From assembly GCA_910587045.1 (NCBI GenBank), contig CAJULG010000003.1, forward strand, positions 34,221 to 98,220: a DNA stretch of 64,000 nucleotides, in the 5' to 3' direction. Of this stretch, positions 18,953-26,897 are shown one piece after another. How positions within the stretch are numbered: the stretch's first letter is position 1; each line of letters begins with the position of its first letter. The translations under genes and the position numbers were made by a program. The stretch is from an uncultured Lachnospiraceae bacterium (GTDB lineage Bacteria; Bacillota; Clostridia; Lachnospirales; Lachnospiraceae). The notes under the pieces were generated by a model, which was given only the letters and a program-made list of their open reading frames with translations, did not search any database and was not told the origin of the DNA.

Positions 18953-18981
18953 ATCATAAAGGAATATAACAGCAAATTCAA
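18953..18981 (-). promoter_or_regulatory. Sigma-A promoter of the YesL-like gene
   Basis: Minus-strand TTGAAT (18981-18976), a 17-bp spacer and TATGAT (18958-18953), about 68 bp before the chosen start. The surrounding region is AT-rich and otherwise empty. Confidence 0.5.
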
Positions 18982-19039
18982 GTGAAATAATTATAAACGA
19001 ACTGTCTTACTTGCAAATTATTTTCTCCATATTTGCAAT

Positions 19040-19312
19040 CTAAGAACGAATGCGAAACGCTGTCTCTTCAAGAATAATCGATACTTCTGTAACGGAACAA
19101 TGATCAATTCGAATCCAGTGTGTTCCCGAATCCATATTTTGAATAAACTGCTCTAATGCATCAGATTCTCCCTGAATCTCCATCTCAACTGCTCCATTAT
19201 TCAGATTTCTCACCCAGCCAGTCAGATGGTATTCTAATGCCAGGTTCATGATATGATACCGAAAACCAACACCCTGAACTCTGCCGGAAACCAGTATATA
19301 CTTTCGCAACAT
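19040..19312 (-). CDS. Acylphosphatase
   Basis: A 90-residue cytoplasmic enzyme that hydrolyses acyl-phosphates such as carbamoyl phosphate or acetyl phosphate. The signature GRVQGVGFRYH is present with the catalytic Arg at residue 18, and VRNLNNGAVE supplies the catalytic Asn. Length is standard for the family. It lies 21 bp downstream of the Rpn gene and may be cotranscribed with it, although no functional link is known. Confidence 0.93.
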   Translation of the reverse strand: MLRKYILVSGRVQGVGFRYHIMNLALEYHLTGWVRNLNNGAVEMEIQGESDALEQFIQNMDSGTHWIRIDHCSVTEVSIILEETAFRIRS

Positions 19313-19333
19313 AGCAATATCCCGCCTTTCTGC

Positions 19334-19753
19334 TCACTTATTTTCTTTTTGTAATATCTTTTTTACCGCTTCCTCTGAACATCCTGCCCTTTCTGCTATC
19401 AATTCTATGGGAAGTCCAAACTCTGCATAAGCCAATATCCGTCCTTCAATACGTCCTTCCTCATGACCTTCTGCACGTCCCTCCGCACGTCCCTCCGCAC
19501 GTCCTTCTGCACGTCCTTCTGCACGTCCCTCCGCACGTCCTTCCGCACGTCCCTCCGCACGTCCTTCCGCACGTCCTTCTGCACGTCCCTCCGCACGTCC
19601 CTCCGCACGTCCCTCGACACATCCTTCTGTATAACCCTTCTCATGTCCCTCAGCATAACCTTCTGTACGACTGTCTTCCCGTTCCAATGCCAACTGTCGA
19701 TCAAACGTATAGTCCAGCCTTACCACTTTTACCACCTCCGTACGTCGTTCCAT
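19334..19753 (-). CDS. Possible intragenic short product of the Rpn gene (antitoxin-like)
   Basis: In the Rpn reading frame, ATG at 19753-19751 (residue 211, MERRTEVVKVV) is preceded 6 nt upstream by CGGGAG (19765-19760). Translation from here would give a 139-residue protein that carries the whole EGRA repeat and the C terminus but not the nuclease core. That is the layout of the small inhibitory product described for E. coli Rpn genes. The ribosome site is seen; its use is inferred. Confidence 0.5.
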   Translation of the reverse strand: MERRTEVVKVVRLDYTFDRQLALEREDSRTEGYAEGHEKGYTEGCVEGRAEGRAEGRAEGRAEGRAEGRAEGRAEGRAEGRAEGRAEGRAEGRAEGHEEGRIEGRILAYAEFGLPIELIAERAGCSEEAVKKILQKENK

Positions 19754-20383
19754 CAGAAACTCCCGTAATACATTCTCTTTTATACAACGATCTATCGCAG
19801 ATTCAATCGAATGCTCCAGTTCCTCATAATCATTCTTTCTGTGATTCTCTCTTACATAGTCCACAAATGTCATATAATCTTTTAAAAACAGGCAATGCTC
19901 CAGTAATTTCCGGTTCTTTCCATAATTAATATTATATATCGTGCAAGTCAGTTCAAGCTCCGGATTCTCTATGGATTGTACGAATGCGTCCGATAGCTTT
20001 AATTCATACTGCTCCGGCTGATCCTCGTCTCCATTATAAAAAACTGCAAACCTCGGAGTTGGAAGTTTCAACAATTTGCGACCATAAATATTCTGTCCCT
20101 TTAACATCCGTTCCAGAATATTTGTAAAATAGATCAGACTGCGAACCGGCATATTCGGACATACGGTGGACTGATGCTCATAAATACTTAAATTCATGTC
20201 CAGTACAAATGCTGCATCATTGTGGACAGTCAATGAAATCCCCCTGTCCAGGGTACACATCTCCACAAGTGACGGACTCTTGTAATCAGACCCATTCACT
20301 GCATTATATAAATCCAATGCATTCTGGGGATCCTCCATCAGCATACAAAACACATCACTTTTATACTCTCTGTTTCCTGTCAT
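19334..20383 (-). CDS. Rpn-family recombination-promoting nuclease
   Basis: A 349-residue member of the Rpn/YhgA-like PD-(D/E)XK family. Its nuclease core has FVLDMNLSIYEHQS near 59-72 and NMPVRSLIYF, the hallmark EHQS stretch of this family. Residues from about 255 to 302 are a perfect run of twelve Glu-Gly-Arg-Ala tetrapeptides. The C terminus (LIAERAGCSEEAVKKIL) looks like a small helix-turn-helix. An internal ATG at codon 211 has its own ribosome site. Known: some Rpn nucleases are toxic, act in phage defence and are held in check by a shorter protein made from an internal start. The leader is unusual, as described in its own entry. Confidence 0.85.
   Translation of the reverse strand: MTGNREYKSDVFCMLMEDPQNALDLYNAVNGSDYKSPSLVEMCTLDRGISLTVHNDAAFVLDMNLSIYEHQSTVCPNMPVRSLIYFTNILERMLKGQNIYGRKLLKLPTPRFAVFYNGDEDQPEQYELKLSDAFVQSIENPELELTCTIYNINYGKNRKLLEHCLFLKDYMTFVDYVRENHRKNDYEELEHSIESAIDRCIKENVLREFLMERRTEVVKVVRLDYTFDRQLALEREDSRTEGYAEGHEKGYTEGCVEGRAEGRAEGRAEGRAEGRAEGRAEGRAEGRAEGRAEGRAEGRAEGRAEGHEEGRIEGRILAYAEFGLPIELIAERAGCSEEAVKKILQKENK
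19473..19616. repeat. Twelve 12-bp tandem repeats in the Rpn gene
   Basis: Twelve units of GCACGTCC[C/T]TC[C/T] type encode (Glu-Gly-Arg-Ala) x 12. Units differ only at silent third positions, which suggests recent expansion or gene conversion under selection for the peptide. Because the unit is a multiple of three, changes in copy number alter protein length without frameshift. Confidence 0.9.
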
Positions 20384-20470
20384 AATACTTCCTCCTTTAT
20401 CTGAGCAGGAGGAATCATCTGTTCATATGAAAACTCCTGCTCTTTTATAAGATGTGGTAAATAAAAGCAA
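20380..20470 (-). promoter_or_regulatory. Rpn leader with two short uORFs and competing hairpins
   Basis: The leader RNA could form GAGCAGGAG (20442-20434) paired with CTCCTGCTC (20411-20403), or CCTCCT (20412-20407) paired with the Rpn ribosome site AGGAGG (20396-20391). The two pairings share bases and exclude each other. AGGAG at 20438-20434 also sits 7 nt before an ATG (20426) opening a three-codon ORF, Met-Asn-Arg-stop. Its TGA overlaps the ATG of a 12-codon ORF (20418-20380, MIPPAQIKEEVL), whose TGA in turn overlaps the Rpn ATG. A weak promoter (TTGCTT, 15 bp, TATAAA; 20470-20444) lies just upstream. Translational attenuation is an inference. Confidence 0.45.
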
Positions 20471-20715
20471 GAATTTTCGAAAGATCTGAAATTAACATAA
20501 AAGAAATGGACCGGTATGCAACACAAATGGCCATACGGAATATGAAAAATATTGCTTTTTTAGATTATATTATATGGAGCACAATTTTTCAAGCCGAACT
20601 TAAATTTTTTTTAAATAATTTATTCTTTTTTAATGTTCTATATCATATAAAGTATTTGTCCTGTTTGCTTTTGTTGGGTACATTCGTTCTTACCATCTAC
20701 ACTGAGATTGAAATA
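20471..20715. other. AT-rich intergenic stretch
   Basis: Between the Rpn promoter region and the end of the phosphatase-superfamily gene lies very AT-rich DNA with A/T tracts around 20598-20637. An 81-codon ORF on the plus strand (20506-20751) has no ribosome site and runs into the end of the opposite gene, so I do not call it. I see no RNA gene or clear terminator. Confidence 0.5.
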
Positions 20716-22764
20716 CTAATAGATCACCAGTCTGCCCACATGCTTCATTAAGATATCAAAATAGTATCCTATCCTGTCTGTGTCGTGACATTCCGTCCCT
20801 GTTTTATCCAGCAGCGTACAGGTATAATTTCCCAGGGTAAATCTTCCGTCATAACCGACAACTCCTTCTGCGGTAAAATAAAATGCGTCTTCCTCCGAAA
20901 CGATTGCCGCCCGGTATGGGTCGCCCTCATGGATACTCTCAGTAATCACATATTCCCGCTTCCCGTCACCGCCGAAAAATACCGGTAGCCTTCCTTCTAT
21001 ACCTTCATCCTTTAACGGAATCCCTGCCAGCCTGCATAGGATCGGTATATAATCGCAGGTCGAGACCAGTTCCTCACATACACCATTCTGCACATCTCCG
21101 CCACGAAACATCATCCCTACCTTGGAACGCCCGGAAGAAAGAAAATGCTCATCCTTTCCTACCAGATATCCCTGTCCGTGATCTCCAAACAGCGAGATCA
21201 CAATCTCATCATCCTTATAATTTGCTTCAATATAGCGGTAAAGTATTCCAAGATAGCTGTCAACATGCTTCATCTGTGCAATGTAGGCGGTCCGTTTGCT
21301 TTCGCTGTATGCCTGCTTTACAGAGGTCAGCCCTGCATCTTCAATAATCCGGCATTCCAGCGGAAGCTTGCCCTGTACTGACGCATTCCCTGAGAACCCG
21401 TCGGCAATATTATGCAGATCTCCGACGCACATCCAGATAAACTGATTGGTCTCCCTCATCAGTTCCATATGATCCAGGACATCCGGGATTACCTGTTCCA
21501 CGCGCATGCCCGTATACTGATGCTGATAAATGGTCCGGTCGATTCCCCTGCCATATCCGTATGGCAATATAGAACGCCAGTCCCCATCTATCTTTGCCGT
21601 TTCATACCCCTGTTCTTTAAAATACTCTGCGAGTGTTGTAATATTCTCCGGCAGCTGCTTCGTGATCTGCTTTAGAATCAACATATGATTAACCGAGCTT
21701 ACCCCCGTCCAGTAAGCGGCCAGAGACGGCAGTGTCCACTCTGCTGCAGAATATGCATTGGTACACTGCACTCCCTTTTCAAAAAAACGGTATGTCTCCG
21801 GCATGATCTCTGCAAGCCGCTCTTCCTCTAATACCTTTTGTGATATTCCATCTACAAAAATATTCAATACCAGTCGTTTCTTACCCGGATCTGACTTTAA
21901 GGCAATGGGATTTCCAAAATAGATATCCCGTTCCGCCTCTACCTCTGTCGTCGGCGGGAGACGGTAATACTCAAAATGTTCTGCCTTCTTATTCATACAA
22001 ACAAATTCCTTTCCGTCCGGAACATGCAGCCGAAACGGTACAGGCTCCTTCGACAGTACAGGCAGCAAATACTCTGCCTCTTCTCCAAGCACGAATCTCC
22101 TTCCTTTTACCGCTTCTCTGCATTCCAGCTTTGTCGTAATATAATTCCCGAAAAACTCATAGACGGAATCATCTGTACGTATGACATTATTCCAGTCAAC
22201 ATAATTGTATACTGCATTATACTTTTCATTTCCAAAAGCATCCGTATAAATCTTACCAACTAAATTGGAAGCATCTCCAAGATATGCCTCATCAAACAGT
22301 CCCCAGATCGAATGTATATTTCTTTTAAGCTCCGCCACCTCATTTTTCCATCTGACAATTCCTGCCTTATCACCTGCCTGTATCATTTTCTGTCCCTGTT
22401 CCATCATGTTTTCCTGCAGGATATCCATACAGGATTCTCCATGCTGCAATTCCGGATAAAGTCCACTCAGCATATCTAAAACAGATTCATAATGAATTGC
22501 TTCGATCCATTGTTCCTTTGCACAACAGACATTTCTTGCAATCAGATTGGCCTCAAAATTATACGGATTCTTTTTTAGCATTTCTTTTGATATTCCATAT
22601 GCTTCTTCAGCATTACCCGAGAGCAGGCGGCAGGCGGCTTTCATACGATACAGATCAAAGTCCATAGGACATTCTGCTTCGTATTCCTGTATCATCTCCT
22701 CTATCTCATCCGGCTGTTCATTATTCTGTAAACATTCCAAAATCCGTTTCTTTAAATCGTTCAT
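20716..22764 (-). CDS. Alkaline-phosphatase-superfamily (sulfatase-like) protein with helical N-terminus
   Basis: A 682-residue protein without signal peptide or transmembrane helix. Residues 1-100 are TPR-like helices. The catalytic domain begins near 297 (LVLNIFVDGISQ, metal ligand D305), has the presumed nucleophile T344 in AEWTLPSLAAYWTG, and ends its metal site at FGDHG (526-530). The Thr nucleophile points to a phospho-group transferase or phosphodiesterase rather than a Cys/Ser sulfatase. It is encoded 72 bp after a GT2 gene and within a glycan island that also contains TagD and a CDP-glycerol transferase, so it may add or remove a phosphoglycerol or phosphoethanolamine group on glycan. 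The substrate is unknown. Confidence 0.7.
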   Translation of the reverse strand: MNDLKKRILECLQNNEQPDEIEEMIQEYEAECPMDFDLYRMKAACRLLSGNAEEAYGISKEMLKKNPYNFEANLIARNVCCAKEQWIEAIHYESVLDMLSGLYPELQHGESCMDILQENMMEQGQKMIQAGDKAGIVRWKNEVAELKRNIHSIWGLFDEAYLGDASNLVGKIYTDAFGNEKYNAVYNYVDWNNVIRTDDSVYEFFGNYITTKLECREAVKGRRFVLGEEAEYLLPVLSKEPVPFRLHVPDGKEFVCMNKKAEHFEYYRLPPTTEVEAERDIYFGNPIALKSDPGKKRLVLNIFVDGISQKVLEEERLAEIMPETYRFFEKGVQCTNAYSAAEWTLPSLAAYWTGVSSVNHMLILKQITKQLPENITTLAEYFKEQGYETAKIDGDWRSILPYGYGRGIDRTIYQHQYTGMRVEQVIPDVLDHMELMRETNQFIWMCVGDLHNIADGFSGNASVQGKLPLECRIIEDAGLTSVKQAYSESKRTAYIAQMKHVDSYLGILYRYIEANYKDDEIVISLFGDHGQGYLVGKDEHFLSSGRSKVGMMFRGGDVQNGVCEELVSTCDYIPILCRLAGIPLKDEGIEGRLPVFFGGDGKREYVITESIHEGDPYRAAIVSEEDAFYFTAEGVVGYDGRFTLGNYTCTLLDKTGTECHDTDRIGYYFDILMKHVGRLVIY

Positions 22765-22836
22765 ATCCTACCTCTTTTCTCCACTAATTTCTGTTTAAAT
22801 GCTCACCATGACTTTTCCTCTGATTCTGCATGCATC

Positions 22837-23631
22837 TCAAAGTATATTCAACACCGAAAAGATATCCTCCAGATCCTCGACAACGTCATAGCTTCTCGCT
22901 ATTTCCCGCAGAGAAGCTATCTTATTCTCCCATAAATGGCCGGCCTTGAAGTCCTTTTCATATTTTTTCAGGAGTATACAATTCGATATTAAGTGCTTTC
23001 CCAGGTCTCTTGAAACACTATCGGCGGACTTATATGCAACCACAACCGGTTCTGAAAGGAAACCTACCGGGTAATTCTTTGTAATCCGCAGCGCCAGTTC
23101 ATAATCCTCTAATGCCGACATACTGGTATCAAATAAACCGATTGAATCAAATACTGCTCTGGAAACAAGCATGGTCTGCGTACTGATCAGATTATTCTTC
23201 AGACATTCCTCAAATGCCCATTCCCCGGCATCCTGTGGCGGATAGGGTACTGATAATACGCCTCCATCATCATATACCATCTGCCCGTATATCAGTCCGT
23301 ACTCCGGATGTGCCTCCATCATGGCAACCTGCTTTTGCAGCTTGTCCGGCACCCAGACATCATCACTGTCCTGAAAAGCAATGTACGCTCCCTGCGCAGC
23401 CTGTATACCCGTATTTCTGGCGGCTGCCTGCCCTTTGTTTTCCGGACAGCCGATGTACCGGAGTCTCACATCCTGCCGGAGCAGTGGCTCTAACAGTTCT
23501 TTTGTATTATCGGTAGACCCGTCATCAACAATGATCAGCTCCCAATCAGAATAGGACTGACCCGTTACACTTTGAACAGAACGTATCAGCGTTCCCGCCC
23601 GGTTATAGGTTGGTATGATTACAGAAACCAT
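22837..23631 (-). CDS. Family 2 glycosyltransferase
   Basis: A 264-residue GT-A enzyme that transfers sugar from a nucleotide donor. It opens with MVSVIIPTYNRAGTLIRSV and IIVDDGSTDNT, and has the metal-binding DSDD (about 89-92) followed by the acceptor region ALEDYELALRI with the catalytic-base position (ED). No membrane helix is seen. It is the first gene of a two-gene minus-strand unit with the phosphatase-superfamily gene and diverges from the DUF3880 genes. Donor and acceptor are unknown; flagellar glycan is likely from context. Confidence 0.92.
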   Translation of the reverse strand: MVSVIIPTYNRAGTLIRSVQSVTGQSYSDWELIIVDDGSTDNTKELLEPLLRQDVRLRYIGCPENKGQAAARNTGIQAAQGAYIAFQDSDDVWVPDKLQKQVAMMEAHPEYGLIYGQMVYDDGGVLSVPYPPQDAGEWAFEECLKNNLISTQTMLVSRAVFDSIGLFDTSMSALEDYELALRITKNYPVGFLSEPVVVAYKSADSVSRDLGKHLISNCILLKKYEKDFKAGHLWENKIASLREIARSYDVVEDLEDIFSVLNIL

Positions 23632-23821
23632 GCTTTATCCCCCTTTATCTATATTATTTCCGTTTCCATCATTCTCTGATAGTAATTATAATTCAACCAC
23701 TTTCTAAAAGCAATCTCTTCCCTTTCCTGATAAAATCACTTTCTGATTCTGACAGCCCGCTTTTATTTTATAATTGTGTCTGCCGGGAAAGCATTGTATA
23801 ATAAAATCGGAGGTAGGAGTT

Positions 23822-24985
23822 ATGAATATATTGTTTTGCAAATGGACCAACTCATGCGAATATGGAATTGAACAGGCGTTTCAGACTATGGGACATACGG
23901 TAACGTCCGTCACGCATTCCTTCAGCAATGTTTCTCATTCCGTGGAAAGTATGCTGGTTTTGCAGTCTGCACTGGATCATAACCGGTTCGATTTCCTTTT
24001 TTCTACCAACTACCTTCCGGTCGTCTCGAAGGTATGCAATATCTATCATATCCCCTATATCTGCTGGGTAACGGATTCTCCGTGTCTTACCTTATATTCG
24101 GATTCGATCCGGAATTCCTGTAACCATATCTTTATCTTTGATTATGCCCTGTATAAATCTGTAGTTGATTATCATCCGGCAGGAATCCATTACTTCCCGC
24201 TGGCAACCTGTACCGATCTGTGGGACAGGATAGCCCTGACAGAACAGGATTGGGAGCAGTATAGCTGCGACGTATCCTTTGTCGGCTCCCTGTATAACCA
24301 GTCCAGCCCGTATGATACAGTAGAAGGTTTGTCACCTTACACCAGAGCCTATTTAGACGGTCTGATCGATGCCCAGCTTCATGTTTACGGCTGCCACTTC
24401 CTGCAGGAATGCCTGACGCCGGAGATTATACAGGAATTCAAGACCTGTGCTAACTGGATCTGGTATCCGGATTACCGGACGGAGGATGCAGCAGTCATAG
24501 AGAATTCTTACCTGAGCAAACGGTGTGCGGCGCTTGAACGCTGTCAGATCGCGCAACGTCTCTCTGCATCCTTTCAGTTTCATCTATATACGAACAGTGA
24601 CGTCAGCGGACTGCAGGGCGTTCAGAACCTTGGAACCGTGGATTATTATGATACGATGCCCCGGATATTCCGCTGCAGCAGTATCAATCTGAATATTACC
24701 TCAAAATCCATTCACACCGGTCTCCCCCTTCGGATCTTTGATATTCTGGGAGCCGGCGGATTTCTGCTGACAAATTATCAGGAGGAGCTTCCGAATTATT
24801 TTGAGATTGGGACAGACCTGGATATCTATGAAAGCATGGACGATCTGGAGGATAAGATTCGGTATTATCTGGAGCGTCCGGAGCTGCGACAGGAAATTGC
24901 GCGAAACGGCCGGGAAAAGGTCCGCCAGAGTTTTCAATATACTACCGCATTGGCTCAGATTCTTGCTATCAGTCTGGAAGCCTGA
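23822..24985 (+). CDS. DUF3880/CgeB-like glycosyltransferase, copy 1
   Basis: I choose the ATG at 23822 (MNILFCKWTNSCE), 387 residues, because GGAGGTAGGAG lies just before it; an upstream in-frame ATG would add 16 residues without a ribosome site. The N-terminal half matches DUF3880 (WVTDSPCLTLYSD, IFIFDYALYKS) and the C-terminal third is a GT-B glycosyltransferase domain (GLPLRIFDILGAGGFLLTNY, then ELRQEIARNGREKV). It is a probable cytoplasmic sugar transferase. A diverged paralogue follows 69 bp downstream on the same strand. Confidence 0.88.
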   Translation: MNILFCKWTNSCEYGIEQAFQTMGHTVTSVTHSFSNVSHSVESMLVLQSALDHNRFDFLFSTNYLPVVSKVCNIYHIPYICWVTDSPCLTLYSDSIRNSCNHIFIFDYALYKSVVDYHPAGIHYFPLATCTDLWDRIALTEQDWEQYSCDVSFVGSLYNQSSPYDTVEGLSPYTRAYLDGLIDAQLHVYGCHFLQECLTPEIIQEFKTCANWIWYPDYRTEDAAVIENSYLSKRCAALERCQIAQRLSASFQFHLYTNSDVSGLQGVQNLGTVDYYDTMPRIFRCSSINLNITSKSIHTGLPLRIFDILGAGGFLLTNYQEELPNYFEIGTDLDIYESMDDLEDKIRYYLERPELRQEIARNGREKVRQSFQYTTALAQILAISLEA

Positions 24986-25054
24986 CTGAAGGTGCAGATA
25001 TAAAATGTATATAAAGATATGTATGATATCAATATCAGAAGGGACGAAACGAAG

Positions 25055-26224
25055 ATGAATGTTATATTTTGTAAGTGGACCAGTATCTGCGAGGATGCTA
25101 TTGATACTGCACTGGTACAGCTAAACTGCAATATCACCCGTATCACCCGGCTGCTGGACAGCGTTGATTATGATACGGACTATATGAGTACTCTTTCCCA
25201 GACCTTAAGCAGTACGCCTGCTGACTGTGTTTTGTCTGTGAATTTCATACCGGTCATTGCACGGGTCTGCAACGTATATAAGATTCCTTATCTCTGTCTG
25301 ATCGTTGACAGTCCCTGCTTCCAGCTATACTCAGATACAATCCGGCTGCCCTATAACCGCATTTTTATCTTTGACCGGGATCTGTACCGGAAATTTCATA
25401 ATGAAAATCCATCCTGCATCTTTCACATCCCTCTGGCATCAGATGTAGCATTCTGGGATTCTGTTCCGGTACGGAAGGAAGACCATGCTACCTATGACTG
25501 CGATATCTCCTTTGTGGGTTCCTTATACAGCGAAAAATGCAGATATAATCAGATTGAGCAAAGCCTGCCGCCACAGATCCGCGGCTATGCTGACGGACTG
25601 ATCGAAGCCCAGCTTCATATGTCCGGCGCTAATCTTCTGCGGGAAAGCATTTCCCAGGAATTCGCAGAAAAATTCAAGGCCTGTGCAAAATGGGTACCCC
25701 TGGAGCAGGATTATCGGGAAGATACGATCGGCATTGTTGCAGACACCTATCTCGGATACAAATGTACAGAACAGGACCGGATCCGGAAGCTGAATGCTCT
25801 GGCAGACCATTTTTCTGTGGATCTTTATACCCTAAGTGATACTTCATCTCTGCCAAAGATACATAATAAAGGGCCGGCAGATTCCCGGAATATGATGCCG
25901 CAGATTATTAAGTGCAGTAAGATCAATCTGAACTTTACCAATATACCGATCAGCTCCGGCCTGCCCCAGCGGATTTTTGATATCCTTGGCTGCGGCGGTT
26001 TCCTGATGACCAACTTCCAGCCAGAGCTGCTGGACTGGTTTGTACCGGATGAGGATCTTGTGATCTACTACTCAACATCCGATCTTATTGAAAAGACCGC
26101 TTATTATCTGGAGCATGAAGAGGAACGAAGGGCCATCGCTCAGAACGGCTACCGCAAGACCGCCAGCCAGCACACCTATGCTCTGCGTCTGGTGCAGATG
26201 TTCGAACTGGCATTAAAGTCTTAG
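25055..26224 (+). CDS. DUF3880/CgeB-like glycosyltransferase, copy 2
   Basis: 389 residues from the ATG at 25055 (MNVIFCKWTSICEDAID). An in-frame ATG 12 codons earlier is less likely because alignment with copy 1 begins here. The architecture equals copy 1: IVDSPCFQLYSDTIR and IFIFDRDLYRKF in the N-terminal domain, GLPQRIFDILGCGGFLMTNF in the GT-B domain. The two proteins align over their full length, so this is a tandem duplication with clear divergence. They may add successive sugars or use different acceptors. Confidence 0.88.
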   Translation: MNVIFCKWTSICEDAIDTALVQLNCNITRITRLLDSVDYDTDYMSTLSQTLSSTPADCVLSVNFIPVIARVCNVYKIPYLCLIVDSPCFQLYSDTIRLPYNRIFIFDRDLYRKFHNENPSCIFHIPLASDVAFWDSVPVRKEDHATYDCDISFVGSLYSEKCRYNQIEQSLPPQIRGYADGLIEAQLHMSGANLLRESISQEFAEKFKACAKWVPLEQDYREDTIGIVADTYLGYKCTEQDRIRKLNALADHFSVDLYTLSDTSSLPKIHNKGPADSRNMMPQIIKCSKINLNFTNIPISSGLPQRIFDILGCGGFLMTNFQPELLDWFVPDEDLVIYYSTSDLIEKTAYYLEHEEERRAIAQNGYRKTASQHTYALRLVQMFELALKS

Positions 26225-26282
26225 ATCAGTAGATTATAATTGCCTGCATAGCACTCCACTCCTCATCTGTTCTTCCAGATTG

Positions 26283-26684
26283 TCAGCTGAAAATATTACT
26301 TAGATTCTGCTTGATCTGGGTAGTGCTGACCTGTGGTGTCCGCGGAAGATAAATTACATCTGCTCCTTCTTCCTTGAGAAAGTCAAACTTTCCTTTCCAG
26401 TCATCCCCCATAACAAAGGTGTCAATATGATATTCATGCAGATCCGATATCTTCTGTTCCCAGTTTTCCTCCGGTATCACCAGATCTACATAGCGAACGG
26501 ACTCTACCAGCATCTTCCTCTGCTCATAAGAAAAATAACTCCGTTTATGCTTTGCCTCCCAGTTAAACGCATCCGTAGAAAGGGCTACGATCAGATAGTC
26601 TCCGTATTTCTTTGCCTTTCTTAATAAATTAATATGTCCGTAATGTAACAGATCAAAGGTTCCATAGGTAATCACTCGTTTCAT
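26283..26684 (-). CDS. tagD: Glycerol-3-phosphate cytidylyltransferase (TagD-like)
   Basis: A 133-residue nucleotidyltransferase of TagD length. The HxGH-type motif is TYGTFDLLHYGHINLL (6-21) and the C-terminal signature is RTPQVSTTQIK (near 116-126), which matches the RTxxISTTxIK of TagD/GCT enzymes. It would make CDP-glycerol from CTP and sn-glycerol 3-phosphate. A CDP-glycerol glycerophosphotransferase is encoded at 38384-39631, so donor synthesis and use are both present in the island. GAGGAGG precedes the ATG. Confidence 0.88.
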   Translation of the reverse strand: MKRVITYGTFDLLHYGHINLLRKAKKYGDYLIVALSTDAFNWEAKHKRSYFSYEQRKMLVESVRYVDLVIPEENWEQKISDLHEYHIDTFVMGDDWKGKFDFLKEEGADVIYLPRTPQVSTTQIKQNLSNIFS

Positions 26685-26897
26685 ATGCGCCTCCTCTTTT
26701 GCTTCACATCAAGTTTCTGTTCCCCTCATTCTTTCTGATGAAGACTATACCTTAAGCGTATATTACACTATTTTAAAATACATGTAAACTCCATTCTGCT
26801 TAGGAAAATTGTTCTTTCAAAATCCTCGGAATTAGTGTAAATTATAATTAGAGATTAAACTGCCAAAGAACAATCACAAAATTACGGAGGGGTTCAT

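Noticed and set aside
19473..19616. CRISPR-like regular repeat
   Set aside because: Units are 12 bp without unique spacers and lie in a coding frame.
19405..19768. Overlapping ORFs with Arg/Asp/Val or Thr/Ser/Leu repeats across the Rpn repeat
   Set aside because: They are frame shadows of the (EGRA)12 repeat; the real frame has a nuclease core and ribosome site.
20506..20751. 81-codon plus-strand ORF in the AT-rich gap, hydrophobic
   Set aside because: No ribosome site, extreme AT content and overlap with the end of the opposite gene; low complexity explains the hydrophobic residues.
26809..26848. Promoter of rfbFGH from TTGTTC and TATAAT
   Set aside because: The hexamers are 28 bp apart, too far for sigma-A; a promoter must exist here but I cannot place it.
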